DNA from: Aliiglaciecola sp. LCG003
GTDB taxonomy: Bacteria; Pseudomonadota; Gammaproteobacteria; Enterobacterales; Alteromonadaceae
DNA length: 64,000 bases
Assembly: GCF_030316135.1 (NCBI RefSeq)
Contig: NZ_CP128185.1
Location: forward strand, 4,092,001 to 4,156,000
Reading direction: 5' to 3'
Shown: positions 8,883 through 16,960 of the stretch, in pieces
Layout of the letters: the number at the start of each line of letters is the position of its first letter
Position numbering within the stretch: the first letter of the stretch is position 1
Notes under the pieces: model-generated
Database searches by the model: none
Told to the model about the DNA's origin: nothing
What the model saw: only the letters and a program-made list of their open reading frames with translations
Position numbers and translations under genes: made by a program

Positions 8883-10771
8883 TATCTATCTCCATTTACC
8901 AAATCAGTAAAAGTATTTATTTCTCTCAGGTTATTAATTCTTTTGGGGTACATTTTGTCGAGCAAAAAATGTGGTACTACTAAGGATTCTTTTAACATTT
9001 TTCGCCACCTGAGTTCATCCACTAAAGAAAGGTGCTTTAAGGCAATTTTACCAATGAAGAGAATGCCTATGTCTCCACCATTTTTTAAGTATTCAGTAGC
9101 CTGCAACAAACCTTTAAGATAGATAGCATCCTTTGTAAACCCTCCACCACGAAACACTCTCATGCTAATTCGAAATGCATTTTCAGGGCTAAAATCATAC
9201 TCAAGGTGCAGCATAGTAAACACCTCGATAAAATCTGCTCCTTGAATGCACGCATGAACTGCAGATACTCTTGCAGCGATAGTTCTCAATCTACTGGCAT
9301 GAAGTTGCCCCACTAAATACTCAGACAACACCGCCAATCCTTCTTGTAAAGGCTCATAGTCCTGCATACCCGAATGAAACTGCTGAAACGGCTGCGCACT
9401 ACCATTGAAATGAGTAACCATATGGGTGCCAATTTCGTGTGCCAAGGTCGCGTCCACGGTATTTTGTGAAAAAACAGCGGCATGGCCTATCATTAATTTA
9501 CCGTTGGACACCAGCACGCCAGGAATATCTGTACGCAACTCAACCTCATAACAAAATTCAGCGTGTTGCTGTTGATAACGTTTAATCAAAGCTCGTGCTC
9601 TATTGGCGAATTCATCAGCTGAAACTCTAGGGCTTTGCTCACTTTCTGTTGATACATCCAAATTTTGCAAAATCAATCTTGCAGCTAACAGTAGTGAGCT
9701 ATCTACTCCACCATACACTTGCATGCTTCCATATAAGAAGTTAGCCGTACCGCGATCATCTATCATACTTAGCAGGCGACTTATTTCATCGCGCTGGGTT
9801 TGAAAAATATGTACTAATGTAGGGTCTTCTAATTGCTCAATTTCAATTGCATATAATTGACGTTTAAGTAGATCTGGATCTATTGGACGAGGACGGTATT
9901 TAAACGTGGGAATTTTACGATAACTATTATCACTAAAGTCTTGCCACGCCTCATCTGAGTTTACCGGTGTAACATGAAACAAGATATCAAACTGGTCTTT
10001 AACCGAAGCAATTTTTTTATCTATCTCAAGTACTTGGGGTGTAATAGAGCGATGCCCAAGTTCATGAAAATGCGCCGGGGCATGGCTGGTATACTGCCGA
10101 ATGAAAGCAAAAAAGGTTCTGCGTAGCGCTTTAGTCAAACCGGCTTGAAGCAACCTTAATTGGTAAGGCAAAACACGGCCTTGCTGCCTAAATACAGGAC
10201 TAACCGCTAAACCCAGCCAATATTGATGGGAAGTGCTAGATTGAATTTTAGGTAGCAAAACTGACATATTTTCAGCATGAGGTTGACCCGCATAATCTAG
10301 GCTCAGTTGTATGTCAATTTCACCTAAATCAATATCTAATAAGGCATTTTCCATTTCTTCGAGAATATCTAGCGGCGGATTGCGCTCAGAGGTTTTAATA
10401 TCAAATTGCAGTTTGGCATGGGATTCAATATCGGAAATAGTGGATCTCGAAGTCCACATTTCGAAAAATAAAAAACTGCCAAATAGTTTTTGCAACTTAT
10501 TGGCTATCTGCTCAAGTAGGAGCCGTAAACAAGGGTGATTTGCATCCTGCTCTCTTACAATGATATAGCTGGCTTGGCCGAGCAATAAATGGGCCGTTTT
10601 TTTGTCTTCAACATCATCTGGTTTTCGATAAATACACATAAACGGCAAACGTCTATCGATATGTAACCTTCCCCAAGGCGAAAACATACGTTTAACCGGA
10701 CCTTCGCTATCCAAGGCGTTGCACACGTTTTGAATAAATTGCTCATCAATCTTGGCATTTTTAGTAGTCAT
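8882..10771 (-). CDS. DUF1704 / QEGLA-motif metallopeptidase
   Basis: A 629-residue protein of the family named flavohemoglobin expression-modulating QEGLA motif protein (DUF1704). The zinc-site pattern is intact: HEIGTH at about residues 445-450 (His445, Glu446, His450) and PLQEGLAVLSEY with the third ligand Glu at about 477. The eukaryotic relative MATCAP is a tubulin tyrosine carboxypeptidase that uses this architecture, so a carboxypeptidase-like activity is plausible. The N-terminal 300 residues are less recognisable. The ATG overlaps the upstream amidohydrolase stop (ATGA) and the stop overlaps the ATP-grasp start. The bacterial substrate is unknown. Confidence 0.85.
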   Translation of the reverse strand: MTTKNAKIDEQFIQNVCNALDSEGPVKRMFSPWGRLHIDRRLPFMCIYRKPDDVEDKKTAHLLLGQASYIIVREQDANHPCLRLLLEQIANKLQKLFGSFLFFEMWTSRSTISDIESHAKLQFDIKTSERNPPLDILEEMENALLDIDLGEIDIQLSLDYAGQPHAENMSVLLPKIQSSTSHQYWLGLAVSPVFRQQGRVLPYQLRLLQAGLTKALRRTFFAFIRQYTSHAPAHFHELGHRSITPQVLEIDKKIASVKDQFDILFHVTPVNSDEAWQDFSDNSYRKIPTFKYRPRPIDPDLLKRQLYAIEIEQLEDPTLVHIFQTQRDEISRLLSMIDDRGTANFLYGSMQVYGGVDSSLLLAARLILQNLDVSTESEQSPRVSADEFANRARALIKRYQQQHAEFCYEVELRTDIPGVLVSNGKLMIGHAAVFSQNTVDATLAHEIGTHMVTHFNGSAQPFQQFHSGMQDYEPLQEGLAVLSEYLVGQLHASRLRTIAARVSAVHACIQGADFIEVFTMLHLEYDFSPENAFRISMRVFRGGGFTKDAIYLKGLLQATEYLKNGGDIGILFIGKIALKHLSLVDELRWRKMLKESLVVPHFLLDKMYPKRINNLREINTFTDLVNGDR

Positions 10772-11622
10772 AACCGTTGCAACTCCTCCGCAATACCAGG
10801 CAGAGTCGATTTCAAAGCGTCTACGAGTAAGTGCAGTATCTTAATGTCTACTCTACCAGTCCACTCATCTATAAAGATTTTCTTTAATTCAATTGAAAGA
10901 ACACAACCACTTTTCGGAAAATGCGTGTGGACCCATAAAGCAAACTGACGTCCTCTAAATTTAATGTTTTCACGCACATCTAGATGTCCCCCTAAGTAGT
11001 CGAATGCTCTGAGGTCCCGGATAAAATGAGCAACCAAATCAGCCCATCTATCATGATCCATAGAGCCTGTACCTATATTGATGTCGGGATTGTCAATTGG
11101 ATCTGCAGGAGCTTCATTCGGTCCGTTTCGACGATAGTTGTAACTGTGTATATCGAAAACCACAAATTGACCGTACTCAGTTTCCAACTGCGTGAGCAAT
11201 GATTTAGTTTTTGCGTAAAAAAGGTCAAATTCACGTAAAGAACGCTCGATCATTTTCTTATCCGGTGGATGCTCCCAAACCTGTAAACCCCAAGCGTTTT
11301 CGGGCGATACATAAACCGCTTCATCGCGAGGTCGATTTAAATCGACCTCAAATCGTGAACGAATCGGAATAATTCTATTTTCGACCACCTTGGTGAAAAC
11401 ATCCGTGTAAGGATCTTCTTCCCTGAGTCTATCAGCCTCTTCGAGGGCTAGTATACTTTCCAGTTCTGCTCTTATTTCGTGCCCTGCATGGACTGCAGTT
11501 GCCAACACAGGACCACTACCTCTATGCACCGACCAAAGCGGTAAAAAATTAGATTGATTCAAAGCGCATCCCCCACTCGTTGGAAACTCAACCTGCCGAA
11601 TAATCTTTTTAGAATATGGCAA
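10768..11622 (-). CDS. N-formylglutamate amidohydrolase family protein
   Basis: A 284-residue protein of the FGase family (zinc-dependent, related to carboxypeptidase folds). Seen are TAVHAGHEIR near the N-terminus, a central EDPYTD, VENRIIPIRSRFEVDLNRPR, FVVFDIHSYNYRRNGPNE and a late LSIELKKIFIDEW. His, Glu and His in these segments fit the zinc site. The probable start is TTG at 11620-11622, because AAGG lies 7 nt upstream and no ATG or GTG lies between it and the preceding in-frame stop. It leads the operon with the QEGLA peptidase and ATP-grasp ligase. No histidine-utilisation genes are near, so classical hut function is unlikely. Confidence 0.82.
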   Translation of the reverse strand: MPYSKKIIRQVEFPTSGGCALNQSNFLPLWSVHRGSGPVLATAVHAGHEIRAELESILALEEADRLREEDPYTDVFTKVVENRIIPIRSRFEVDLNRPRDEAVYVSPENAWGLQVWEHPPDKKMIERSLREFDLFYAKTKSLLTQLETEYGQFVVFDIHSYNYRRNGPNEAPADPIDNPDINIGTGSMDHDRWADLVAHFIRDLRAFDYLGGHLDVRENIKFRGRQFALWVHTHFPKSGCVLSIELKKIFIDEWTGRVDIKILHLLVDALKSTLPGIAEELQRL

Positions 11623-11900
11623 GTCAATACCTTCAGGATATTAAATGAGTAGTTACCTACAACTTTGACCCTGCTCAAGTTTCGAACAATTAATGGCATG
11701 AACAGAGCCATAGCCTATTGTTAAGCTATAAACTCATAGGAATACCTCTGAGAAAGTATTTTTTCGGTGCTCCCCTCAATCATTTTCTGCAGAAAATAAC
11801 GCTCTATCTTGATAATCACCTAGCTAATTTTTACAAGTTACAATATTTATGCTTAAATTCGGGTAATTTTATGGTCGTAATTAAATTTCAAAGGACTGAT

Positions 11901-13928
11901 ATGCCAAAGTCACTTAGCGCTGTTTTTGTGCTGTTTCTATTCAGTTTATTTTCCCAAAGTCATAAAACTCTCGCTAACTCACTCACCCTTCAGGATTTTT
12001 TAGCCAAACCTGGTCTAATTTCAGCGAACATTTCCCCCAATGGCAAGCATGTTGCTACCGTTTGGAACCTAGAAGATCAGCGCACCGTAATGATTTACGA
12101 CCTCGATGAGAACCAAGTGGTCAACAAATTTGGCGATAATATTATTCGTCCTTATTACGCATCTTGGGCAAATGACGAACGTCTATTAGTGAAGTTATTA
12201 GTCCCATATAAAACCTCTCAGGTCAGACGTGATGCTCGGACCAAAGATGATTTTGATATAGACGATTACTTCATGTTTGGTCGCATCGTGTCCACCGATA
12301 TCTTAGGCGATAGTTTGGTAGAACTGATGAACGATGAACGTTCAGCCAAGCGTAACGTCAACCTTGCCCGTATTCCACATTATTTGCCTAATGACAAAGC
12401 GCATATTTTGATGTCGTCGATTCGCAATGAGCGACTCTCTCTTTTCAAAGTCAACGTGAACACTGGACAATCTGATTTGGTTGTCACCGCCGGCAAATTC
12501 ACTATCGCTTTTATAAATGACGACAATGGCAAAGTGTTGTTCCGTTACGATTATAAACCCATCGCTAAACTACTTGAGATATTTGAATATACAGATGAGA
12601 AAGACTGGAATCTTGTCGATGAATTTTATTTTGATGAAGACGACGAAAGCAAAAACAAGATTGAATTAGAAGATTTAGTTGGCCTTTATGAAGGTAAATT
12701 GGTTTATCGTAAGCTTAACGATGAATCAGGCTATCATGAACTGTTAACCTTAAATGAAGGTAAGCAAGAAGTGCTAGTGAGCGTTCCAAACAAAGATATC
12801 GTCGGTGTCTTGACCAAAGGTATCAACAATGAAGTAATTGGTTATCGCACCCTTACGGACATATATCGTTCCCACTATTTTGATAAGACACGTCAAGCCA
12901 AATATGATGCGGCAGCTAAACATTTTGAAGGGGAAAACTTCTACTTCAGCAACATTTCAGAAAATGGAGAGCGCGCCGTTATAAAATCTTTCGGTCCGAA
13001 TAACCCCGTAACCTATTTCACCTATGAAATGACAACAGATACTATGACTCCGCTGAGCTATTCCTTCGCCAGCCTACCAAAAGAAAAGCTAGCCACAGGT
13101 TTAAAAATTCAATATTTAGCCCGTGATAAAACCCTAATCAATTCATATATTTTACTCCCCAACGAATTCGATGGGTCGATTGCTATGCCTTTAATTGTCA
13201 TGCCTCACGGAGGACCCCAAGCAAGAGATTTCCTAGGTTACGATGATTTTGCTCAATTTATTGCCACCCGTGGCTATATCGTGGTGCAACCGAATTTCCG
13301 CGGCTCAACCGGTTATGGTAAAAAGTTTGAAGAAGCCGGTTACAAAGAGTGGGGCGGCAAAATGCAGGAAGACTTAGAAGATCTAGTGACCTTTTTAGTT
13401 AGTGAAGGCTTGGTTGATAAAAAACGGGTTTGTATCATAGGAGGCTCGTATGGCGGGTACGCCGCACTCATGGGTCCGGTAAAAACCCCCGACATGTATC
13501 AGTGCAGTGTCAGCATCAACGGCGTGACTCACCTGCCTGATCAAGTCGAGTTTGATTTAGACAAGTTTGAATCTGCGAGACTGCAAACTTATATCAAAGA
13601 TAGTATTGGCGATCCGGCCACCGACATGGCCATGTTAAAAGCACGCTCTCCGGCGTTACATGCAGACAAAATCACCATCCCAGTGCTGCTTATCCATGGC
13701 GACGAGGATGAAGTCGTACCTTATGATCAGTCTGAAATGATGTTCGATGCATTAGAAGATCAGGGTAAATGGGTACGTATGATCACCTTAAAAGAAACCG
13801 GACACAGTGCATTCAAATATAAGCAAGACATCGAAGATATCTACACTGAAGTGGAGTCATTCTTAGCTGAATTTCTGCCCACTAATAAACAGTTAAAAGA
13901 AAAAAATCAAAGTACTCAGAGCCCATAG
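11901..13928 (+). CDS. S9 family (prolyl oligopeptidase-type) serine peptidase, exported
   Basis: A 675-residue protein from the ATG at 11901, which has AAGGA about 6 nt upstream and gives a signal peptide (MPKSLSAVFVLFLFSLFSQ, cleavage near residue 27). The upstream in-frame extension to 11718 lacks such signals. The N-terminal two-thirds should form a beta-propeller. The alpha/beta hydrolase domain shows the nucleophile elbow GGSYGGYAAL (Ser516), HGDEDEVVP for the acid and GHSAFK for the histidine, so the triad is complete. It probably digests peptides in the periplasm. It stands alone between divergent and convergent minus-strand genes. Confidence 0.88.
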   Translation: MPKSLSAVFVLFLFSLFSQSHKTLANSLTLQDFLAKPGLISANISPNGKHVATVWNLEDQRTVMIYDLDENQVVNKFGDNIIRPYYASWANDERLLVKLLVPYKTSQVRRDARTKDDFDIDDYFMFGRIVSTDILGDSLVELMNDERSAKRNVNLARIPHYLPNDKAHILMSSIRNERLSLFKVNVNTGQSDLVVTAGKFTIAFINDDNGKVLFRYDYKPIAKLLEIFEYTDEKDWNLVDEFYFDEDDESKNKIELEDLVGLYEGKLVYRKLNDESGYHELLTLNEGKQEVLVSVPNKDIVGVLTKGINNEVIGYRTLTDIYRSHYFDKTRQAKYDAAAKHFEGENFYFSNISENGERAVIKSFGPNNPVTYFTYEMTTDTMTPLSYSFASLPKEKLATGLKIQYLARDKTLINSYILLPNEFDGSIAMPLIVMPHGGPQARDFLGYDDFAQFIATRGYIVVQPNFRGSTGYGKKFEEAGYKEWGGKMQEDLEDLVTFLVSEGLVDKKRVCIIGGSYGGYAALMGPVKTPDMYQCSVSINGVTHLPDQVEFDLDKFESARLQTYIKDSIGDPATDMAMLKARSPALHADKITIPVLLIHGDEDEVVPYDQSEMMFDALEDQGKWVRMITLKETGHSAFKYKQDIEDIYTEVESFLAEFLPTNKQLKEKNQSTQSP

Positions 13929-13939
13929 AGAATTATCTC

Positions 13940-13978
13940 CTCAGGTTGGCTATTGATTCCTTTCACAGCCAATCTGAG
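13940..13978 (+). terminator. Hairpin after the S9 peptidase gene
   Basis: CTCAGGTTGGCT (13940-13951) pairs with AGCCAATCTGAG (13967-13978), a 12-bp stem with one G-U pair, 11 bp after the stop. There is no clear T tract. Confidence 0.4.
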
Positions 13979-14523
13979 AGATACACGAATTTTGGTCAAA
14001 CACTACAGCATCAAGATTTAACCAACCCGTTAGTTTAAAGCGACCCAGTACTGATACTTTAGACGATAAAGCGTCGTGAGATGTTCGTTTTAATAAATTA
14101 TCTGATTTGGAATTTTGCGCTCTAGTAGCGGATGTCATATTACTGTTCATTCTTTTTTCACTCCGAAAAAGTACAAAGAAAAGTTAATGTCTTATTGCCC
14201 TATTAAGGGGTGTAAGACGAACTGATGTTATTGAATCAGTTAACCTGTAGTTTATGCACCATTAAAGCAAATATAATGCCAATAAATTTTAAGCGCGACA
14301 TTTATACAAAATGTTTAATTAAGCTTCTGATATTAAATAGTAAAATTCTTTCAGCAATTGGGAAGCGAACTATTAAATTCGATTGGATTGATTGTCTGTG
14401 ATGTAAGAATAACCAAATGTACGCACACATAGTTTAAATAGTGCAGTAACTAATCAATATAGTTAGCGAACTAGCTGCAGCAGACGTAGTGAATTATGGT
14501 TATTTTTAATCGGTGTCGCTGGC
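13979..14523. other. AT-rich stretch without a supportable gene
   Basis: About 550 bp between the S9 peptidase hairpin and the DUF1206 gene. The only sizeable frame (66 codons, minus, 13950-14150) runs through the hairpin and resembles nothing I know, so it is not called. Confidence 0.5.
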
Positions 14524-14553
14524 CCAGTAAGTAAAAATACATATACTTACTGG
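14524..14553 (-). terminator. Inverted repeat just after the DUF1206 gene
   Basis: Perfect 10-bp arms, CCAGTAAGTA (14524-14533) and TACTTACTGG (14544-14553), stand 3 bp beyond the stop codon. The loop is A/T-rich and there is no strong T tract. Confidence 0.45.
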
Positions 14554-14556
14554 AAT

Positions 14557-15348
14557 TTAATTAGTTTTCCTATATCTGCCTTCAAACCCACAAAAAATAC
14601 CAAACCCTATCAACCCCACGCTAACCGCTCCCACCATCCAAGGGCCAAAGGGTTGTACCAGAAGGGTTGATAAGGCTTTTGACAGTCCGCCCGCTTTTTC
14701 CGAGTTTTGCGTTAATGATGCATTCATGAAAAAGCCGCCCACCAGCAAATAGACGATACCTCTACCGGTAAAGCCGATTCTTCCACACAGGTTGGCTATT
14801 TTTTGCTGGGTGTGAGACATGTCATTGACCAATTTATCCATAAAATCGCCTTTAATTGCATGCTTAAACTGAGTAAACGCAAACACCACCACAGCGATAC
14901 TGATTGAACCGACAAGCAGCACGCCCCATGTCTCCTGCATGATACTGTCTCCCACTTGCTGTTTTTTGTCCTGCTGATCGTCTGGCGACCCCATTAGTAC
15001 TTTGAATGCAACATAGGTCGCTGACGTGTAAGCGATTGCTGAAAAGAAGTAGAATAGTCGTATCAGTACATCTTTCACTTTGGACATGTCTAAATCATCT
15101 GGATTGGTGATCCCTTGCACAAACCGCCAGACAACATAACAACTAAACCCCGCAATTATCGCAGTTAAAGAGATTGAGCCAAAAGGAGAGTTGAGTATTT
15201 CTTGAAAGACAGATTTTTTAGACACTTGTTCGGTATTAGCAGCGGTAAAAGCAACATACAAGGTTAGCATTCCAAGAATACAATACACCACACACTTGGC
15301 TGCGTATCCAATTCTGGCTATTCCCATAATCACATGTTTTGTACCCAT
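14557..15348 (-). CDS. DUF1206 domain integral membrane protein
   Basis: A 263-residue membrane protein with about six hydrophobic helices in three repeated two-helix units. Each unit starts with a similar segment: GIARIGYAAKCVVYCILG, RLFYFFSAIAYTSATYVAF and CGRIGFTGRGIVYLLVGGFF. The R-x-G-[FY]-x-[AG]-[KR]-G-x-[VL]-Y pattern is the DUF1206 hallmark. Function is unknown. It is monocistronic, with a hairpin just after the stop. Start is ATG at 15346-15348. Confidence 0.8.
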   Translation of the reverse strand: MGTKHVIMGIARIGYAAKCVVYCILGMLTLYVAFTAANTEQVSKKSVFQEILNSPFGSISLTAIIAGFSCYVVWRFVQGITNPDDLDMSKVKDVLIRLFYFFSAIAYTSATYVAFKVLMGSPDDQQDKKQQVGDSIMQETWGVLLVGSISIAVVVFAFTQFKHAIKGDFMDKLVNDMSHTQQKIANLCGRIGFTGRGIVYLLVGGFFMNASLTQNSEKAGGLSKALSTLLVQPFGPWMVGAVSVGLIGFGIFCGFEGRYRKTN

Positions 15349-15567
15349 AATGCTCTAAATTCACGTTGAAAAATATTGATACTTTCGAGCTAAGCAATGT
15401 ATGCGCCACATAGCAATTTTAACTAGATTAATAGGATGACTATTAAAACTTGTCCCTTGCTGAGGAAATGCTATAGGCGCTATACATAGGCTTTAAAACA
15501 GCTATCCAGGGTTATTTTAGAGATTTAACATCCCCGCCGACAATTTTTATAAAGGTACTTTGGGTAG

Positions 15568-15726
15568 TCATTGTGTTCGCCCAAACAAGTAGTATTTACA
15601 TTCACCAGTGTCGTTTTTGCAGTTCTGCATGATAGATGGCAAGTAATTTTGCGGCTTACTTTCTGGCTGAACATGATAAACCGAGTATCCCATCACGACC
15701 ATCGAATATTTGTTGTTCGAGAGCAT
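15568..15726 (-). CDS. Possible 52-residue small protein
   Basis: A short frame, ATG at 15724-15726 to TGA at 15568-15570, preceded by AGGGGA 3 nt upstream of the ATG, which is an unusually good ribosome binding site. The product starts MLSNNKYSMVVMGYSV, has two cysteines (NCKNDTGEC) and ends YYLFGRTQ. The frame is also open upstream for about 27 codons with a hydrophobic segment (PLLAFCLFLKVF), so it may be the tail of an older, longer gene. I do not recognise it. Confidence 0.3.
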   Translation of the reverse strand: MLSNNKYSMVVMGYSVYHVQPESKPQNYLPSIMQNCKNDTGECKYYLFGRTQ

Positions 15727-16048
15727 AAATCCCCTGAAGACCTTTAAAAACAGGCAAAATGCTAACAGCGGAAAATAGTCTTTTGATACCTGAGCTCTTT
15801 CAATTGGACACTATGATAGGGCCGCCCAAAGACATGGCAACCTATTTGCTTAGTAGATGACAGAATCGTTCACAGAACTACAAAATGTCACCGTATGGTC
15901 AATCAACACAAGTGAATAAATTTTCACCATGACAAATATATTTTTGAGTGTGCAGAATTGTGTTGTACTGGTGTCGAATTATCATTGTGTCGGCCAAATT
16001 GGGCATGCCATTTAACAATTCAAATTATCGAGATTTCAGGAAGCCATT
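15727..16048. other. Upstream region of mlaA
   Basis: About 320 bp with no gene. It must hold the promoter of the mlaA-exporter-SDR operon, but no promoter motif could be assigned with confidence. Confidence 0.5.
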
Positions 16049-16957
16049 ATGAAAAGTGTTACCACTCGCAGTGCCACAATGTTAATGATGTTGAGTGTGA
16101 TTATGCTAACGGCATGCAGCACAAACAATAGCACCCAACAAGTTGCTAATGAACAGCCGCCGGAGGCAAATAAGGCGATTACTATTACCACCTCTCAAGG
16201 TACACAAACGTTGAGCCCTACAGTTGTCACTTATGATCCTGAAACCTTTGAAGATCCACTTGAATTTATTAACCGTCCGATTTTCGCGTTTAATGATGTG
16301 CTCTATCGATATGTGATGATCCCAGTCAGTAAAGGCTATACCGCAGTCATTCCAGACCCGGTACAAACCGGCATCGGCAATTTTTTTAGCAATATTCGTG
16401 AACCTCTGAACCTGATAAACCATGCCTTACAAGGGGAAGGTAAAAAGTCCGGAACCAATCTTTCTCGGTTTTTGATTAATTCAACTATCGGTCTGTTGGG
16501 ACTGTTCGATCCTGCCGAGGCTTGGTTTGATATTGAAGAAGACACCGCGACCATCGGCGATACCTTAGAATCTTACCAAGTGGGCTACGGTAATTATCTT
16601 GTGTTACCAATCTTAGGCCAATCAGATTTTCGTAATGCTTTTTCCACCATCGGTGAGTCTATATTGAGCCCTGTTCGGGTGATCTCTGACGCACCGCAAA
16701 CCGCTTATTTGCAAGGTTTGGATGGATTTAACGAATTTGCACCTAGCGCCCCGAGTTATGAAGAGTTACAAGCACAATCAGACGATCCTTATACATTTTT
16801 TAGAAACCTCTATCTGCAATCACTCAAGCGTGATGCTGACTTTCAAAGCGCCCCCCAGCAACTTTCGCCTTCGCCCGCAAATGTAAAGGGCAAGCACTCC
16901 AACAAAAACAAAGTCAATGAAAACCAAGCTAAGCAAGATGACGAGCAGGAGCAATAA
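16049..16957 (+). CDS. mlaA: MlaA (VacJ) family outer-membrane lipoprotein
   Basis: A 302-residue lipoprotein with signal and lipobox LTAC (Cys23). The MlaA core is clear: DPLEFINRPIFAFNDVLYRY, GIGNFFSNIREPLNLINHAL, RFLINSTIGLLGLFDPAEAW, TIGDTLESYQVGYGNYLVLPILGQSDFRN. MlaA removes mislocalised phospholipid from the outer leaflet of the outer membrane with the Mla ABC system. The C-terminal tail (from about residue 265) is polar and low in complexity. Here it is followed 3 bp later by an MMPL/RND exporter rather than mla ABC genes, so it may feed or drain lipid through that protein. Confidence 0.92.
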   Translation: MKSVTTRSATMLMMLSVIMLTACSTNNSTQQVANEQPPEANKAITITTSQGTQTLSPTVVTYDPETFEDPLEFINRPIFAFNDVLYRYVMIPVSKGYTAVIPDPVQTGIGNFFSNIREPLNLINHALQGEGKKSGTNLSRFLINSTIGLLGLFDPAEAWFDIEEDTATIGDTLESYQVGYGNYLVLPILGQSDFRNAFSTIGESILSPVRVISDAPQTAYLQGLDGFNEFAPSAPSYEELQAQSDDPYTFFRNLYLQSLKRDADFQSAPQQLSPSPANVKGKHSNKNKVNENQAKQDDEQEQ

Positions 16958-16960
16958 GTC

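Noticed and set aside
11718-11900. Longer N-terminus for the S9 peptidase
   Set aside because: It would bury the signal peptide; the ATG at 11901 has AAGGA and a proper export signal.
13950-14150. 66-codon minus-strand frame after the S9 peptidase
   Set aside because: It runs through the 13940-13978 hairpin, resembles no protein family and has only a distant GGAG; more likely non-coding.
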